A program made the translations under genes and the position numbers. Of a stretch of 9,946 nt of DNA, positions 1 through 7,564 are shown piece by piece. Under the pieces are notes generated by a model, which saw only the letters and a list, made by a program, of their open reading frames with translations, was not told where the DNA came from and searched no databases. This DNA is from Gemmatimonadota bacterium. GTDB lineage: Bacteria; Gemmatimonadota; Gemmatimonadetes; Gemmatimonadales; Gemmatimonadaceae. Position 1 is the first letter of the stretch. Every line of letters starts with the position of its first letter. The stretch lies in assembly GCA_031127185.1 (NCBI GenBank), contig JARIET010000080.1, positions 1 to 9,946 on the forward strand. Reading direction: 5' to 3'.

Positions 1-117
1 CACGGCCATGCAGCCAGCGATGGGCTCCCGATGCTCATTGAGCAGGGCGCGCTGGCATTCGAGCGGTGGTTCGGCCTGCCCCCAAATCGCGCAGTGATGC
101 GCGAGGCCGTCCGTTGA
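1..117 (+). CDS. aroE: Shikimate dehydrogenase, C-terminal end (partial)
   Basis: The open frame enters from the left edge and ends at TGA 115-117, giving 38 visible residues. They read DGLPMLIEQGALAFERWFG followed by a short helix with a conserved-looking Met. This resembles the C-terminal segment of AroE (E. coli has GLGMLVAQAAHAF), where the Gln after the Met-Leu pair contacts shikimate; here it is residue 15 of the fragment. AroE reduces 3-dehydroshikimate to shikimate with NADPH in the cytoplasmic pathway to aromatic amino acids. The nucleotide-binding and catalytic Lys/Asp regions lie outside the window, so the assignment rests on one motif. The next gene starts 16 bp downstream on the same strand, which suggests co-transcription with comF. 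Confidence 0.72.
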   Translation, partial: HGHAASDGLPMLIEQGALAFERWFGLPPNRAVMREAVR

Positions 118-133
118 CGCAGGCGGTCCCCGA

Positions 134-868
134 ATGACCGTTGCCTCGGGCACGGCCGCGCTGCTGGATCTGTTCCTGCCGCGGACCTGCGTCCACTGCG
201 ATGCGCCAACTGGTGCGGGTATCTTGTGTGCACCATGCTGGTCGCGACTGCCGCTCCTCGCAGCCCCGCGCTGCGACCGTTGCGGGCACCCCAGTCGCGG
301 GCGCGCCTGCACCTATTGCTCGTCGCTGCCGCCGTTCGTGCGGGCAGTGCGTTCGGTCTGCTGGGTGCCGGACCCAGTGTCCAGTGCCGCGGTGGAGGCG
401 TTGAAGTACGATGGATGGATCGGCATCGCCGCGCCGATGGCCGATCGCATCGCACGACTGGCGTGGCCTGCGGATGTGCTCGACGAACGCGCCGCCGTTG
501 TTCCGGTGCCGCTGGCCGCCACGCGACGGCGCGAACGCGGCTACAACCAGGCGGAGTTGCTGGCCAACGAAGTCGGCCTGCGCTGGGGCATTCCCTGCTG
601 GGCTGATGTGATCACGCGTGAGCGGAACACACCCACGCAAACGCGGTTGACTCCGTCCGAACGTTCCACGAACGTTCACCGTGCGTTCCGCGTGAATGAG
701 GCGGCGCGCGGTGTTCGACAACGGATTGCCGGAGCGCACATCGTCCTGGTGGACGATGTCCTCACGACCGGTGCCACCCTGAACGCTGCCGCGACCGAGT
801 TGTTCCACGCAGGCGCGCGCATCATCAGCTATGTCACGTTCGGGCGTGCCCGTACGGCCGCGGATTGA
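134..868 (+). CDS. comF: ComF-family phosphoribosyltransferase-like protein
   Basis: This 244-residue protein has the usual ComF length and layout. Four CxxC pairs (C19/C22, C32/C35, C47/C50, C59/C62) form an N-terminal zinc-binding region. The type I phosphoribosyltransferase fold follows, with the family motif RRERGYNQAELLA at about 132-144 and the PRPP-binding loop VLVDDVLTTGATL at 204-216. In naturally competent bacteria ComF is a cytoplasmic factor needed for uptake or handling of transforming single-stranded DNA; its enzymatic substrate is not settled. Homologs are common in non-competent species, so competence cannot be inferred here. The ATG at 134 is preceded by a weak AGGCGG about 7 bp upstream and places the first Cys pair at the usual distance from the N-terminus. 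It lies just behind aroE and probably shares its transcript. Confidence 0.9.
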   Translation: MTVASGTAALLDLFLPRTCVHCDAPTGAGILCAPCWSRLPLLAAPRCDRCGHPSRGRACTYCSSLPPFVRAVRSVCWVPDPVSSAAVEALKYDGWIGIAAPMADRIARLAWPADVLDERAAVVPVPLAATRRRERGYNQAELLANEVGLRWGIPCWADVITRERNTPTQTRLTPSERSTNVHRAFRVNEAARGVRQRIAGAHIVLVDDVLTTGATLNAAATELFHAGARIISYVTFGRARTAAD

Positions 869-1966
<1,098 letters not shown>

Positions 1967-1971
1967 TCGCA

Positions 1972-3174
1972 ATGCAACGCAAGACGGTCAGCGACCTCGG
2001 CGCCGCAGAGCTGCGCGGCCGCCGAGTGCTTGTCCGCGTGGACTTCAACGTGCCGCTCGATGGCACGACCGTCACGGACGACACGCGGATTCGGGCGGCG
2101 ATGCCGACAATCGCGCTGTTGCGCGATCATGGCGCACGGGTGGTGTTGGTTTCGCATCTCGGACGGCCGAAGGCCAAGGTCGAACCGAAGTACTCGCTTG
2201 CCGCCATCGTACCGGCGGTGGCCGCTGCGCTTGGCGCTCCTGTGCAGTGGTGTGCCGACACCGTCGGTCCTGTGGCGGTCGCGGCAACGAAGGCGTTGAA
2301 GGATGGAGAAGTACTGCTCCTGGAAAACAGCCGATTCCTGCCTGGCGAAGAGAAGAACGATGAAGCGCTCGCACAGCAGATGGCCGAACTCGGCGATGTC
2401 TACGTCAACGACGCATTCGGCGCGGCCCACCGGGCGCATGCGTCCACGGCCGGGGTCGCGCAGTTCTTGCGGCCCGCCGTTGCCGGGCTGCTGATGAAGC
2501 GGGAACTCGAGTATCTCGGCGCTGCACTCGAGAAACCCCGTCGTCCCTTCATCGCCATTCTCGGCGGCAGCAAGATCTCGGGCAAGATCGATGTCATCGA
2601 GGCGTTGTTGCCCAAGGTCGACGGGCTGCTCATCGGCGGTGCGATGGCGTGCACGTTTTACAAGGCAATGGATTTTGAGACGGGCACATCGCTTGTGGAG
2701 CCCGATCGCGTGGATCTGGCCAGGTCGCTTGTGGAGCGCGCGGCGTTTCGGCTGACACTCCCGCACGACGCCATGGTGGCGGTGTCCATGGATCAACCAA
2801 AAGCCGCACATGCGGTGAAACGCGATGCGATCCCGGCGGGCGAGGCGATGTTCGACATCGGCCCGGACAGCTGTGCCTCGTATGCGCGCGCAATTTCCGT
2901 GGCAAAAACCATAGTGTGGAATGGCCCCATGGGCGTTTTTGAGAAACCGCCGTTCGACGCAGGGACGAATGCGGTAGCTCGTGCGATGGCCGAGGCGACA
3001 GCCAGCGGTGCAACGACCATTGTTGGCGGTGGAGATTCGGCCGCTGCCGTCGAACAAGCCGGTCTGGCGCCGCGGATGAGCCATGTGTCCACCGGCGGCG
3101 GCGCTTCCCTGGAGTTTCTCGAAGGAAAGGCCCTGCCTGGCGTAGAATGCCTCGACGCCCGGGAGGGCATGTGA
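1972..3174 (+). CDS. pgk: Phosphoglycerate kinase
   Basis: This 400-residue protein is full length. N-terminal substrate-side motifs are VRVDFNVPLDG (21-31), R39, SHLGRP (61-66), R121 in ENSRF, and NDAFGAAHRAHAST (146-159). C-terminal nucleotide-side motifs are GGSKISGKIDVIE (198-210, with K206), WNGPMGVFE (316-324), GGGDSAAA (352-359) and STGGGASLEFLEGK (373-386). It transfers phosphate from 1,3-bisphosphoglycerate to ADP, using the product of the preceding GAPDH. The ATG at 1972 is chosen because it gives the standard N-terminus and follows the gap stop by 5 bp. An upstream in-frame extension exists only inside gap. No clear Shine-Dalgarno is visible, so it may depend on translation of gap. 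The stop overlaps the tpiA start by 4 bp. Small departures from the family consensus (S120 and the GGSK loop) look tolerable. Confidence 0.97.
   Translation: MQRKTVSDLGAAELRGRRVLVRVDFNVPLDGTTVTDDTRIRAAMPTIALLRDHGARVVLVSHLGRPKAKVEPKYSLAAIVPAVAAALGAPVQWCADTVGPVAVAATKALKDGEVLLLENSRFLPGEEKNDEALAQQMAELGDVYVNDAFGAAHRAHASTAGVAQFLRPAVAGLLMKRELEYLGAALEKPRRPFIAILGGSKISGKIDVIEALLPKVDGLLIGGAMACTFYKAMDFETGTSLVEPDRVDLARSLVERAAFRLTLPHDAMVAVSMDQPKAAHAVKRDAIPAGEAMFDIGPDSCASYARAISVAKTIVWNGPMGVFEKPPFDAGTNAVARAMAEATASGATTIVGGGDSAAAVEQAGLAPRMSHVSTGGGASLEFLEGKALPGVECLDAREGM
3161..3167 (+). promoter_or_regulatory. Ribosome-binding site setting the tpiA GTG start
   Basis: GGGAGGG lies 3 bp before the GTG at 3171, inside the last codons of pgk. 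It is the clearest Shine-Dalgarno in the glycolytic cluster. It favours GTG 3171 over the in-frame ATG at 3147, which would add eight residues with no family counterpart. Confidence 0.65.
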
Positions 3175-3920
3175 AACACCCAGTGTTCGCGGCGAACTGG
3201 AAGATGAATCACGCCCCGGCCGATGCTGAGGCGTTCCTCCGAGTCTTTCTCGCCTACTACCCCAAAACGCAGGACCGCACGGTCATCTTTTTCCCGCCGG
3301 CGCTGACCCTCGGCGCGGTGCACAATGCGTTGAAAGACCGGACGGACATCAAGGTCGGCGTGCAGAACGTCCATTGGGAGGATCACGGCGCCTTCACCGG
3401 CGAGAACTCCGCGGCCATTGCGCGTGGCGCTGGGGCGAAATACGCGTTGGTGGGCCACTCGGAGCGGCGCCACGTATTCGGCGAGACGGACGAGCAGGCG
3501 GGGAAGAAGGTCGCCGCGGCGATTCGCGCGGGACTGACGCCGGTGGTCTGCGTCGGCGAAACGCTCGCCCAACGTGAAGCCGGCGAAACCATCGCCGTCG
3601 TCGCCCGCCAGCTGCGCGCAGGGCTCGCCCACGCGGATGCGGCTCATGTGGCCACCTGCATCGTCGCATATGAGCCCGTCTGGGCGATCGGCACGGGGAA
3701 GACCGCTACGCCTTCCAATGCCAGCCAGGTCCACCTGGCCATCCGCCATGAGCTTCGAACGCTGGCCGCCGACCGCTCGGAGGCCGTCCCGATTCTTTAC
3801 GGTGGCAGCGTCAATAAGGGGAATGCCGAGGCCCTCTTGGCGGCTCCGGAGGTGGGGGGACTGCTGGTTGGAGGGGCCAGCCTTGACGCTGAGGGCTGGT
3901 CGGGCATTGTCCGCACTTGA
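3171..3920 (+). CDS. tpiA: Triosephosphate isomerase
   Basis: This 249-residue protein has the standard TIM length with a GTG start. N9 and K11 in AANWKMN are the substrate-binding residues. H96 in GHSERR (95-100) is the electrophilic His, and E168 in AYEPVWAIGTGKTATP (166-181) is the catalytic base at the edge of flexible loop 6. Phosphate-binding segments are GGSV (211-214) and GGAS (234-237). It interconverts dihydroxyacetone phosphate and glyceraldehyde-3-phosphate, feeding the GAPDH encoded two genes upstream. The GTGA overlap with pgk (3171-3174) suggests translational coupling. The order gap-pgk-tpiA is a common bacterial glycolytic operon. No intrinsic terminator follows, so transcription may continue into secG. 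Confidence 0.97.
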   Translation: MKHPVFAANWKMNHAPADAEAFLRVFLAYYPKTQDRTVIFFPPALTLGAVHNALKDRTDIKVGVQNVHWEDHGAFTGENSAAIARGAGAKYALVGHSERRHVFGETDEQAGKKVAAAIRAGLTPVVCVGETLAQREAGETIAVVARQLRAGLAHADAAHVATCIVAYEPVWAIGTGKTATPSNASQVHLAIRHELRTLAADRSEAVPILYGGSVNKGNAEALLAAPEVGGLLVGGASLDAEGWSGIVRT

Positions 3921-3945
3921 GCCCATGCCTTAACTCGGCTATTCT
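3917..3945 (+). promoter_or_regulatory. Candidate sigma-70 promoter for secG-carA
   Basis: TTGAGC (3917-3922, overlapping the tpiA stop) and TATTCT (3940-3945) are separated by 17 bp. Each matches the consensus at four of six positions. Expected transcription start is near 3952, about 33 bp before the secG ATG. This is pattern matching only; read-through from tpiA is an equally plausible source of secG transcript. Confidence 0.4.
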
Positions 3946-3984
3946 TCAGGGCTTACCTCACTTTCGACCCGACAGGCGAACGCC

Positions 3985-4389
3985 ATGCTGTACCGGTTTC
4001 TCATCATCCTTCTGCTGATCGACGCGCTGATCCTGATTGGCGTGGTATTGCTGCAGGCTGGCAAGGGCGGCGGACTTGCGGCCAGCTTCGGCGGCGCGTC
4101 TGCCGGCGATCAACTGTTTGGTGCCCGCCAGGCGGGCAACCTGCTCACCAAAATGACCTGGTGGACTGCCGGGATCTTCCTCGGCGTTGCGTTCATCATG
4201 CAGCTCGTCACCGCGGCCCCGAGCGGCCCCACGTCGATCCTCGATCAGACGTTCACGGCTCCGGCGGCCGCACCAGCCGGTGCTCCCGGCGGTGCCACTG
4301 GCGCTGCACCGCCGTTGCCTATCACACCAGTTTCGCCGGAGCCCGCGGCGGGCGCGACGAAGCAGCCCGACGCAAAGAAGCAGCCATAG
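3985..4389 (+). CDS. secG: Preprotein translocase subunit SecG
   Basis: This 134-residue inner-membrane protein has two hydrophobic segments, at about 3-23 and 55-77. They are joined by the characteristic SecG loop, [16 protein letters not shown] followed by [14 protein letters not shown]. SecG is the small accessory subunit of the SecYEG channel and stimulates SecA-driven protein export. The C-terminal tail from about 85 onward is a low-complexity Pro/Ala/Gly stretch ending in KKQP. This makes the protein longer than E. coli SecG (110 residues), and such variable tails are common in the family. A weak AGGCG at 3974-3978 precedes the ATG. A secG gene next to tpiA is a widespread arrangement. 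It is followed after about 4 bp by carA, so the two are probably co-transcribed. Confidence 0.93.
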   Translation: MLYRFLIILLLIDALILIGVVLLQAGKGGGLAASFGGASAGDQLFGARQAGNLLTKMTWWTAGIFLGVAFIMQLVTAAPSGPTSILDQTFTAPAAAPAGAPGGATGAAPPLPITPVSPEPAAGATKQPDAKKQP

Positions 4390-4393
4390 TATT

Positions 4394-5515
4394 GTGAGCT
4401 TGCTTCGCTCGAACCCAGGGTTCCTCCTCCTTGAGGACGGAACCCTGTTTCGTGGTCAGGTAGACGACGTTGCCGGGCTTCCGGCCGTGGCAGAAGTCGT
4501 ATTCACCACGAACATGAGCGGCTACCAGGAGGTCTTCACCGACCCCTCGTACCGCGCGCAGATCGTGGTCATGACGGCACCCATGATCGGCAACTACGGC
4601 GCCAACGCTGAAGACCCGGAATCGGCTGGCCCGCAGGTGAGTGGGGTGGTGGTTCGCGAACTCTCCCGGTCCCACTCCAGTTGGCGTGCGCACGAAGGTC
4701 TCGGCGCCTACCTCTCCCGCGCGAATATCCCAGTCCTGCACGGCGTTGACACGCGCCGGCTCACCCGACATTTGAGGACGGTGGGCGTGCTGCGCGGTGT
4801 GATCGGCGCCGGGAACACGCCCGACGCAGCCGCTCTCGCTGCACTAGGCGGGTGTCCCTCCATGGCGGGGCTGGACCTCGCCACGGTCGTGTCGACCAAC
4901 GAACGGTACGTGTGGGGCGACGCCGATGCGCCTCGCCATATCGTGGCGTACGACTACGGCATCAAACACAACATCCTCAGACTCTTCGCCGAGCGTGGCT
5001 GCCGAGTCACTGTCGTGCCGTCCAAGACGCCGGCGACGGAAGTCATCGCGCTCAAGCCCGATGGAGTTTTTCTCTCAAACGGTCCGGGCGACCCCGAAGC
5101 GGTTACCTATGCTCCGGCCGCGGTGCGGGAAATCGCCAACGCGGGAATCCCCATTTTCGGCATCTGCCTTGGGCACCAGATTCTCGGGCTGACCTACGGC
5201 GCCAAGACGTTCAAGCTCCCGTATGGGCATCGCGGCGGTAACCACCCGGTGAAGGACCTGGCCACCGGGAAAGTCCTGATCACGTCCCAGAACCACGGGT
5301 TCGCCGTGGAAGGGACCGAGGCCGGAATCCCCGGCGCTCCCGAGCTTGAGGTCACAAATGTGAACCTCAACGACGGATCTGTTGAGGGGCTCAAACACCG
5401 GACACTTCCCGTGTTTGGAGTGCAGTATCACCCCGAGGCCGCCCCGGGCCCCCATGACGCCAGCGGGCTTTTTGACGCCTTCATGGCCGCGGTAGGCAGC
5501 GGCACAGGCGCTTGA
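4394..5515 (+). CDS. carA: Carbamoyl-phosphate synthase small (glutaminase) subunit
   Basis: With the GTG at 4394 this is 373 residues, close to the usual CarA length. The N-terminal domain begins [12 protein letters not shown] and includes [16 protein letters not shown] (38-53) and the GVDTR segment (117-121). The class I glutamine amidotransferase domain covers about 180-365, with FLSNGPGDP (226-234), nucleophile C258 in GICLGHQ, and H346/E348 in QYHPEA. It hydrolyses glutamine and channels ammonia to the large subunit CarB, giving carbamoyl phosphate for pyrimidines and arginine. carB is not adjacent in this window. There is no in-frame ATG at the N-terminus; GTG 4394 and TTG 4400 are the only sensible starts, and neither has a strong Shine-Dalgarno, so the exact start is uncertain by two codons. 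A strong hairpin lies at codons 8-18. Confidence 0.95.
   Translation: MSLLRSNPGFLLLEDGTLFRGQVDDVAGLPAVAEVVFTTNMSGYQEVFTDPSYRAQIVVMTAPMIGNYGANAEDPESAGPQVSGVVVRELSRSHSSWRAHEGLGAYLSRANIPVLHGVDTRRLTRHLRTVGVLRGVIGAGNTPDAAALAALGGCPSMAGLDLATVVSTNERYVWGDADAPRHIVAYDYGIKHNILRLFAERGCRVTVVPSKTPATEVIALKPDGVFLSNGPGDPEAVTYAPAAVREIANAGIPIFGICLGHQILGLTYGAKTFKLPYGHRGGNHPVKDLATGKVLITSQNHGFAVEGTEAGIPGAPELEVTNVNLNDGSVEGLKHRTLPVFGVQYHPEAAPGPHDASGLFDAFMAAVGSGTGA
4416..4450 (+). promoter_or_regulatory. Strong hairpin plus short T-run inside the start of carA
   Basis: CAGGGTTCC (4416-4424) pairs perfectly with GGAACCCTG (4439-4447). Inside it TCCTC (4425-4429) pairs with GAGGA (4433-4437) around the 3-nt loop CTT, leaving C4438 bulged. 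That is 14 base pairs in all, followed directly by TTT (4448-4450). It looks like an intrinsic terminator or attenuator, yet it lies within carA codons about 22 nt after the proposed start. It could instead be a translational or mRNA-processing element at the secG-carA junction. The structure is read directly from sequence; its role is inference. Confidence 0.6.
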
Positions 5516-5541
5516 CACCCGGCCCGTTAGCGACCTAAACT
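5512..5541 (+). promoter_or_regulatory. Sigma-70 type promoter for the HU-moaDEA unit
   Basis: A perfect -35 box, TTGACA (5512-5517), overlaps the carA stop codon. It is followed after 18 bp by TAAACT (5536-5541), a four-of-six match to the -10 consensus. The predicted transcription start is near 5548, about 50 bp before the HU ATG. This is the best promoter-like sequence in the window, and it sits where a new unit should begin. Confidence 0.62.
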
Positions 5542-5561
5542 CTAGGGACTTCGCAGTTTAG
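5535..5561. promoter_or_regulatory. Inverted repeat over the -10 region, possible operator
   Basis: CTAAACT (5535-5541) and AGTTTAG (5555-5561) are perfect inverted copies separated by 13 bp. Allowing one mismatch, the arms extend outward to 5532 and 5564, for nine matches of ten. The left arm contains the predicted -10 box and the right arm lies just past the predicted start site. This geometry suits a dimeric repressor site, but no regulator can be named. Confidence 0.4.
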
Positions 5562-5600
5562 CTCCTGTTTCGGTTGCCTCCCACCGCTGAGGCTGTTCGG

Positions 5601-5921
5601 ATGACGAAGGCAGATCTGGTCGAACTGGTAACAGACGCCATCGCGCAGACATCGGGCCCGATGATCTCGAAAAAGGACTGCGCGCGCGTGGTTGACGCGT
5701 TCCTCGATGCCATCAAGGACGCCCTCAAGGAGCAGAAGAACATTGAGGTGCGCGGATTTGGCACGTTCAAGATCCGCAATCGCAAGACGCGGATGGCACG
5801 CAATCCTCGTACGGGGGCTCCCGTCGAAGTAAGCGCACGGCCGGTTCCTGTCTTCAAGCCTTCGAAGGAATTGCGGGCGATGGTTTCGGATCTCGATGTC
5901 TCGGAACTCGCAGACGCGTAA
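5601..5921 (+). CDS. HU/IHF-family nucleoid DNA-binding protein
   Basis: This 106-residue protein starts MTKADLVELV. Two N-terminal helices form the dimer body (about 2-45). GFGTF (52-56) leads into the DNA-binding beta-arm with RNPRTG (67-72), in which P69 is the Pro that intercalates at DNA kinks. KPSKELR (86-92) closes the family signature. It binds and bends DNA as a dimer in the nucleoid. Whether it is HU or an IHF subunit cannot be decided from sequence alone. About 12 residues (SDLDVSELADA) extend beyond the usual 90-residue end and are acidic. The ATG at 5601 is chosen because GAGG (5589-5592) precedes it by 8 bp; the upstream in-frame TTG at 5574 adds nine non-family residues. Its last 26 bp overlap the moaD start, and it probably leads a unit with moaDEA. 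Confidence 0.93.
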   Translation: MTKADLVELVTDAIAQTSGPMISKKDCARVVDAFLDAIKDALKEQKNIEVRGFGTFKIRNRKTRMARNPRTGAPVEVSARPVPVFKPSKELRAMVSDLDVSELADA

Positions 5922-6165
5922 CGAGATACGCCTCACCGTCCTCCTTTTCGCGTCGTACGCAGAAGCAATTGGGGCATCTTCGGTTGGCGTGACGCTCGCA
6001 GACGGCGCGACGGTTAATGACCTTCTCGCCGCCGTGCGCCAACTAGCTGCAGGGAAAGCACTTCCGCCGGCAGCGGTAGCCGTGAACTGTGAGTATGCGA
6101 CCGCCCAGCAGCTGCTCAAGCCCGGTGACGAGGTCGCCATCATACCGCCCGTGGCTGGCGGATGA
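5896..6165 (+). CDS. moaD: Molybdopterin synthase sulfur-carrier subunit MoaD
   Basis: This 89-residue ubiquitin-fold protein has the strand segment RLTVLLFASYAEAIG near the N-terminus and ends in AIIPPVAGG. The terminal Gly-Gly is adenylated and then converted to a thiocarboxylate, which donates sulfur to cyclic pyranopterin monophosphate within the MoaD-MoaE complex. It is slightly longer than E. coli MoaD (81 residues) because of about ten extra N-terminal residues. The ATG at 5896 is the only available start before the core begins, and it overlaps the HU gene by 26 bp in another frame. The stop shares ATGA with moaE (6162-6165), as expected for two subunits made in equal amounts. Confidence 0.92.
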   Translation: MSRNSQTRNEIRLTVLLFASYAEAIGASSVGVTLADGATVNDLLAAVRQLAAGKALPPAAVAVNCEYATAQQLLKPGDEVAIIPPVAGG

Positions 6166-6575
6166 CCTTCGTGGCGCTGGGTCCGGCGGTGATTGATCCG
6201 GCCGCACTCACGGCGTCGGTACAAACCGCTGAGTGTGGAGCCGTGTCGCTCTTCATTGGTGTCGTGAGAAACCGGAACGGCGGCCGACCGGTCATGGGTA
6301 TTGAATACACAGCATACGAGGCGATGGCGCTCGCCCAGATGCGTCGTATCGTGTCAGAACTCGAGAACGAGGTGTCGGGCGTGCGCATCGCGGTTCAACA
6401 TCGCATCGGGCAACTGGGCATCGGCGAGGCGAGCGTGGTCATCGCCGCGGCGCACGCACACCGTGCCCCGGCGATTACCGCGGCGTCGCGTACGATTGAA
6501 GAACTCAAGCGGCGCGTGCCAGTCTGGAAATGCGAGCACTATGAGGATGGAACGCGCGAGTGGGTGCACGCATGA
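6162..6575 (+). CDS. moaE: Molybdopterin synthase catalytic subunit MoaE
   Basis: This 137-residue protein is near the usual MoaE length. Family segments seen are GAVSLFIGVVRNRNGGR (26-42), EYTAYEAMA (48-56), RIGQLGIGEASVVIA (81-95), the AHAHR patch (97-101) and LKRRVPVWK (115-123). K116 and K123 have the 7-residue spacing of the two active-site lysines K119 and K126 of E. coli MoaE. It forms a heterotetramer with MoaD and inserts the dithiolene sulfurs into the precursor to give molybdopterin in the cytoplasm. It is joined to both neighbours by ATGA overlaps (6162-6165 and 6572-6575), indicating one polycistronic, translationally coupled message. Confidence 0.95.
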   Translation: MTFVALGPAVIDPAALTASVQTAECGAVSLFIGVVRNRNGGRPVMGIEYTAYEAMALAQMRRIVSELENEVSGVRIAVQHRIGQLGIGEASVVIAAAHAHRAPAITAASRTIEELKRRVPVWKCEHYEDGTREWVHA

Positions 6576-7564
6576 GTTACGCTGCGCCGCTCCGCGACCA
6601 GTTCGGCCGGTCGATCGAGTATCTCCGCATCTCCGTCACGGACCGCTGCAACTTCCGCTGTGTGTACTGCATGCCGCTGGAAGGGCTCGATTGGCTACCG
6701 AAGGGCGACATCCTGAGCTACGAAGAGATTGAGTCCGTGGTGCGCCAACTCGCGCCGCTCGGGCTCAGGCGGCTTCGGATTACCGGCGGCGAGCCGACAA
6801 TCCGGCCTCAGCTCGAGAAACTCATCGCCATGCTGCGCGCCGTGCCTGGCGTGGAAGACATTGCCCTCTCGACCAACGGCGTTCGGCTGCCCCAGATGGC
6901 GGACTCCCTGGCCGCGGCCGGCTTGAGTCGCGTGAATGTGAGTGCGGACTCCCTGCAGCCCGAACGCATTCGCCAGATCGCTCGGCGCGACCTCAAGTTC
7001 GAACCGCTCGCCACCATCCGCGCTGCGCTCGACGCAGGACTCAAGCCTATCAAGCTCAATGTCGTCGTGATGCGCGGCATCAACGACGATGAGATCGGTG
7101 ATTTTGCGCGCCTCACGCTCGATCACGAAGTGCACGTGCGATTTATCGAACTGATGCCGGTGGGCGAGATGGCCGGACTCACCTGGGAGCACGTCGTGCC
7201 GAGTGCCGAGGTGCTCGACCGAGCCGCAGCGGCCATCGGCGCGCTTTCCGATAGTGCCGGGCCGGCCATGGGCAACGGTCCCGCGAAGTACTACCAGGCC
7301 GCTGGCGCGCCGGGCACGATCGGCGTGATTACGCCGATGACGCACACCTACTGCGGCACCTGCAATCGGGTACGTCTCACAGCCGACGGCCGCCTGCGAA
7401 CCTGCCTCTACGGCGACCACGAGGTGAACCTGCGCGATCCACTCAGGGCAGGGGAGCCGCTCGAACCGCTTTTTGTCAGGGCACTCGCGGAAAAACCCAG
7501 GGAGCACCAGCTGCTCCAGATGCAGGTCGGCGGACTGCGCGCCCTCTCACAGGTAGGCGGATAG
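6572..7564 (+). CDS. moaA: GTP 3',8-cyclase (radical SAM) MoaA
   Basis: This 330-residue protein is full length. The radical-SAM cluster ligands are C26, C30 and C33 in CNFRCVYC, and the SAM-binding GGEP motif is at 72-75. VNVSADSL follows in the barrel. The second, substrate-side cluster lies in YCGTCNRVRLTADGRLRTC, giving three further Cys. The protein ends in SQVGG; the C-terminal Gly-Gly is conserved in MoaA and needed for activity in studied enzymes. MoaA cyclises GTP to 3',8-cyclo-GTP, which MoaC converts to cyclic pyranopterin monophosphate, the substrate of the MoaD-MoaE enzyme encoded just upstream. moaC is not in the window. The ATG at 6572 overlaps the moaE stop (ATGA); an ATG four codons earlier is less likely. 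Its last 89 bp are overlapped by a convergent gene. Confidence 0.96.
   Translation: MSYAAPLRDQFGRSIEYLRISVTDRCNFRCVYCMPLEGLDWLPKGDILSYEEIESVVRQLAPLGLRRLRITGGEPTIRPQLEKLIAMLRAVPGVEDIALSTNGVRLPQMADSLAAAGLSRVNVSADSLQPERIRQIARRDLKFEPLATIRAALDAGLKPIKLNVVVMRGINDDEIGDFARLTLDHEVHVRFIELMPVGEMAGLTWEHVVPSAEVLDRAAAAIGALSDSAGPAMGNGPAKYYQAAGAPGTIGVITPMTHTYCGTCNRVRLTADGRLRTCLYGDHEVNLRDPLRAGEPLEPLFVRALAEKPREHQLLQMQVGGLRALSQVGG

Noticed and set aside
2689..2737. A 13-bp direct repeat (TCGCTTGTGGAGC) inside pgk
   Set aside because: The copies lie 36 bp apart in frame and encode SLVE twice within an intact PGK of normal length, so this is ordinary coding coincidence.
2793..3926. Long antisense frames over pgk and tpiA (also 1220-1972 and 8818-9942)
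   Set aside because: They mirror conserved enzymes on the other strand, show no motifs or start signals, and arise from scarce stop codons in GC-rich DNA.
4187..4393. Upstream extension of the carA frame into secG
   Set aside because: The extension is Arg/Ser/Pro-rich out-of-frame translation of secG; CarA homology begins only at about codon 10 after GTG 4394.
5574..5600. TTG start extending the HU protein by nine residues
   Set aside because: The extension has no family counterpart, and the ATG at 5601 has a well-spaced GAGG.
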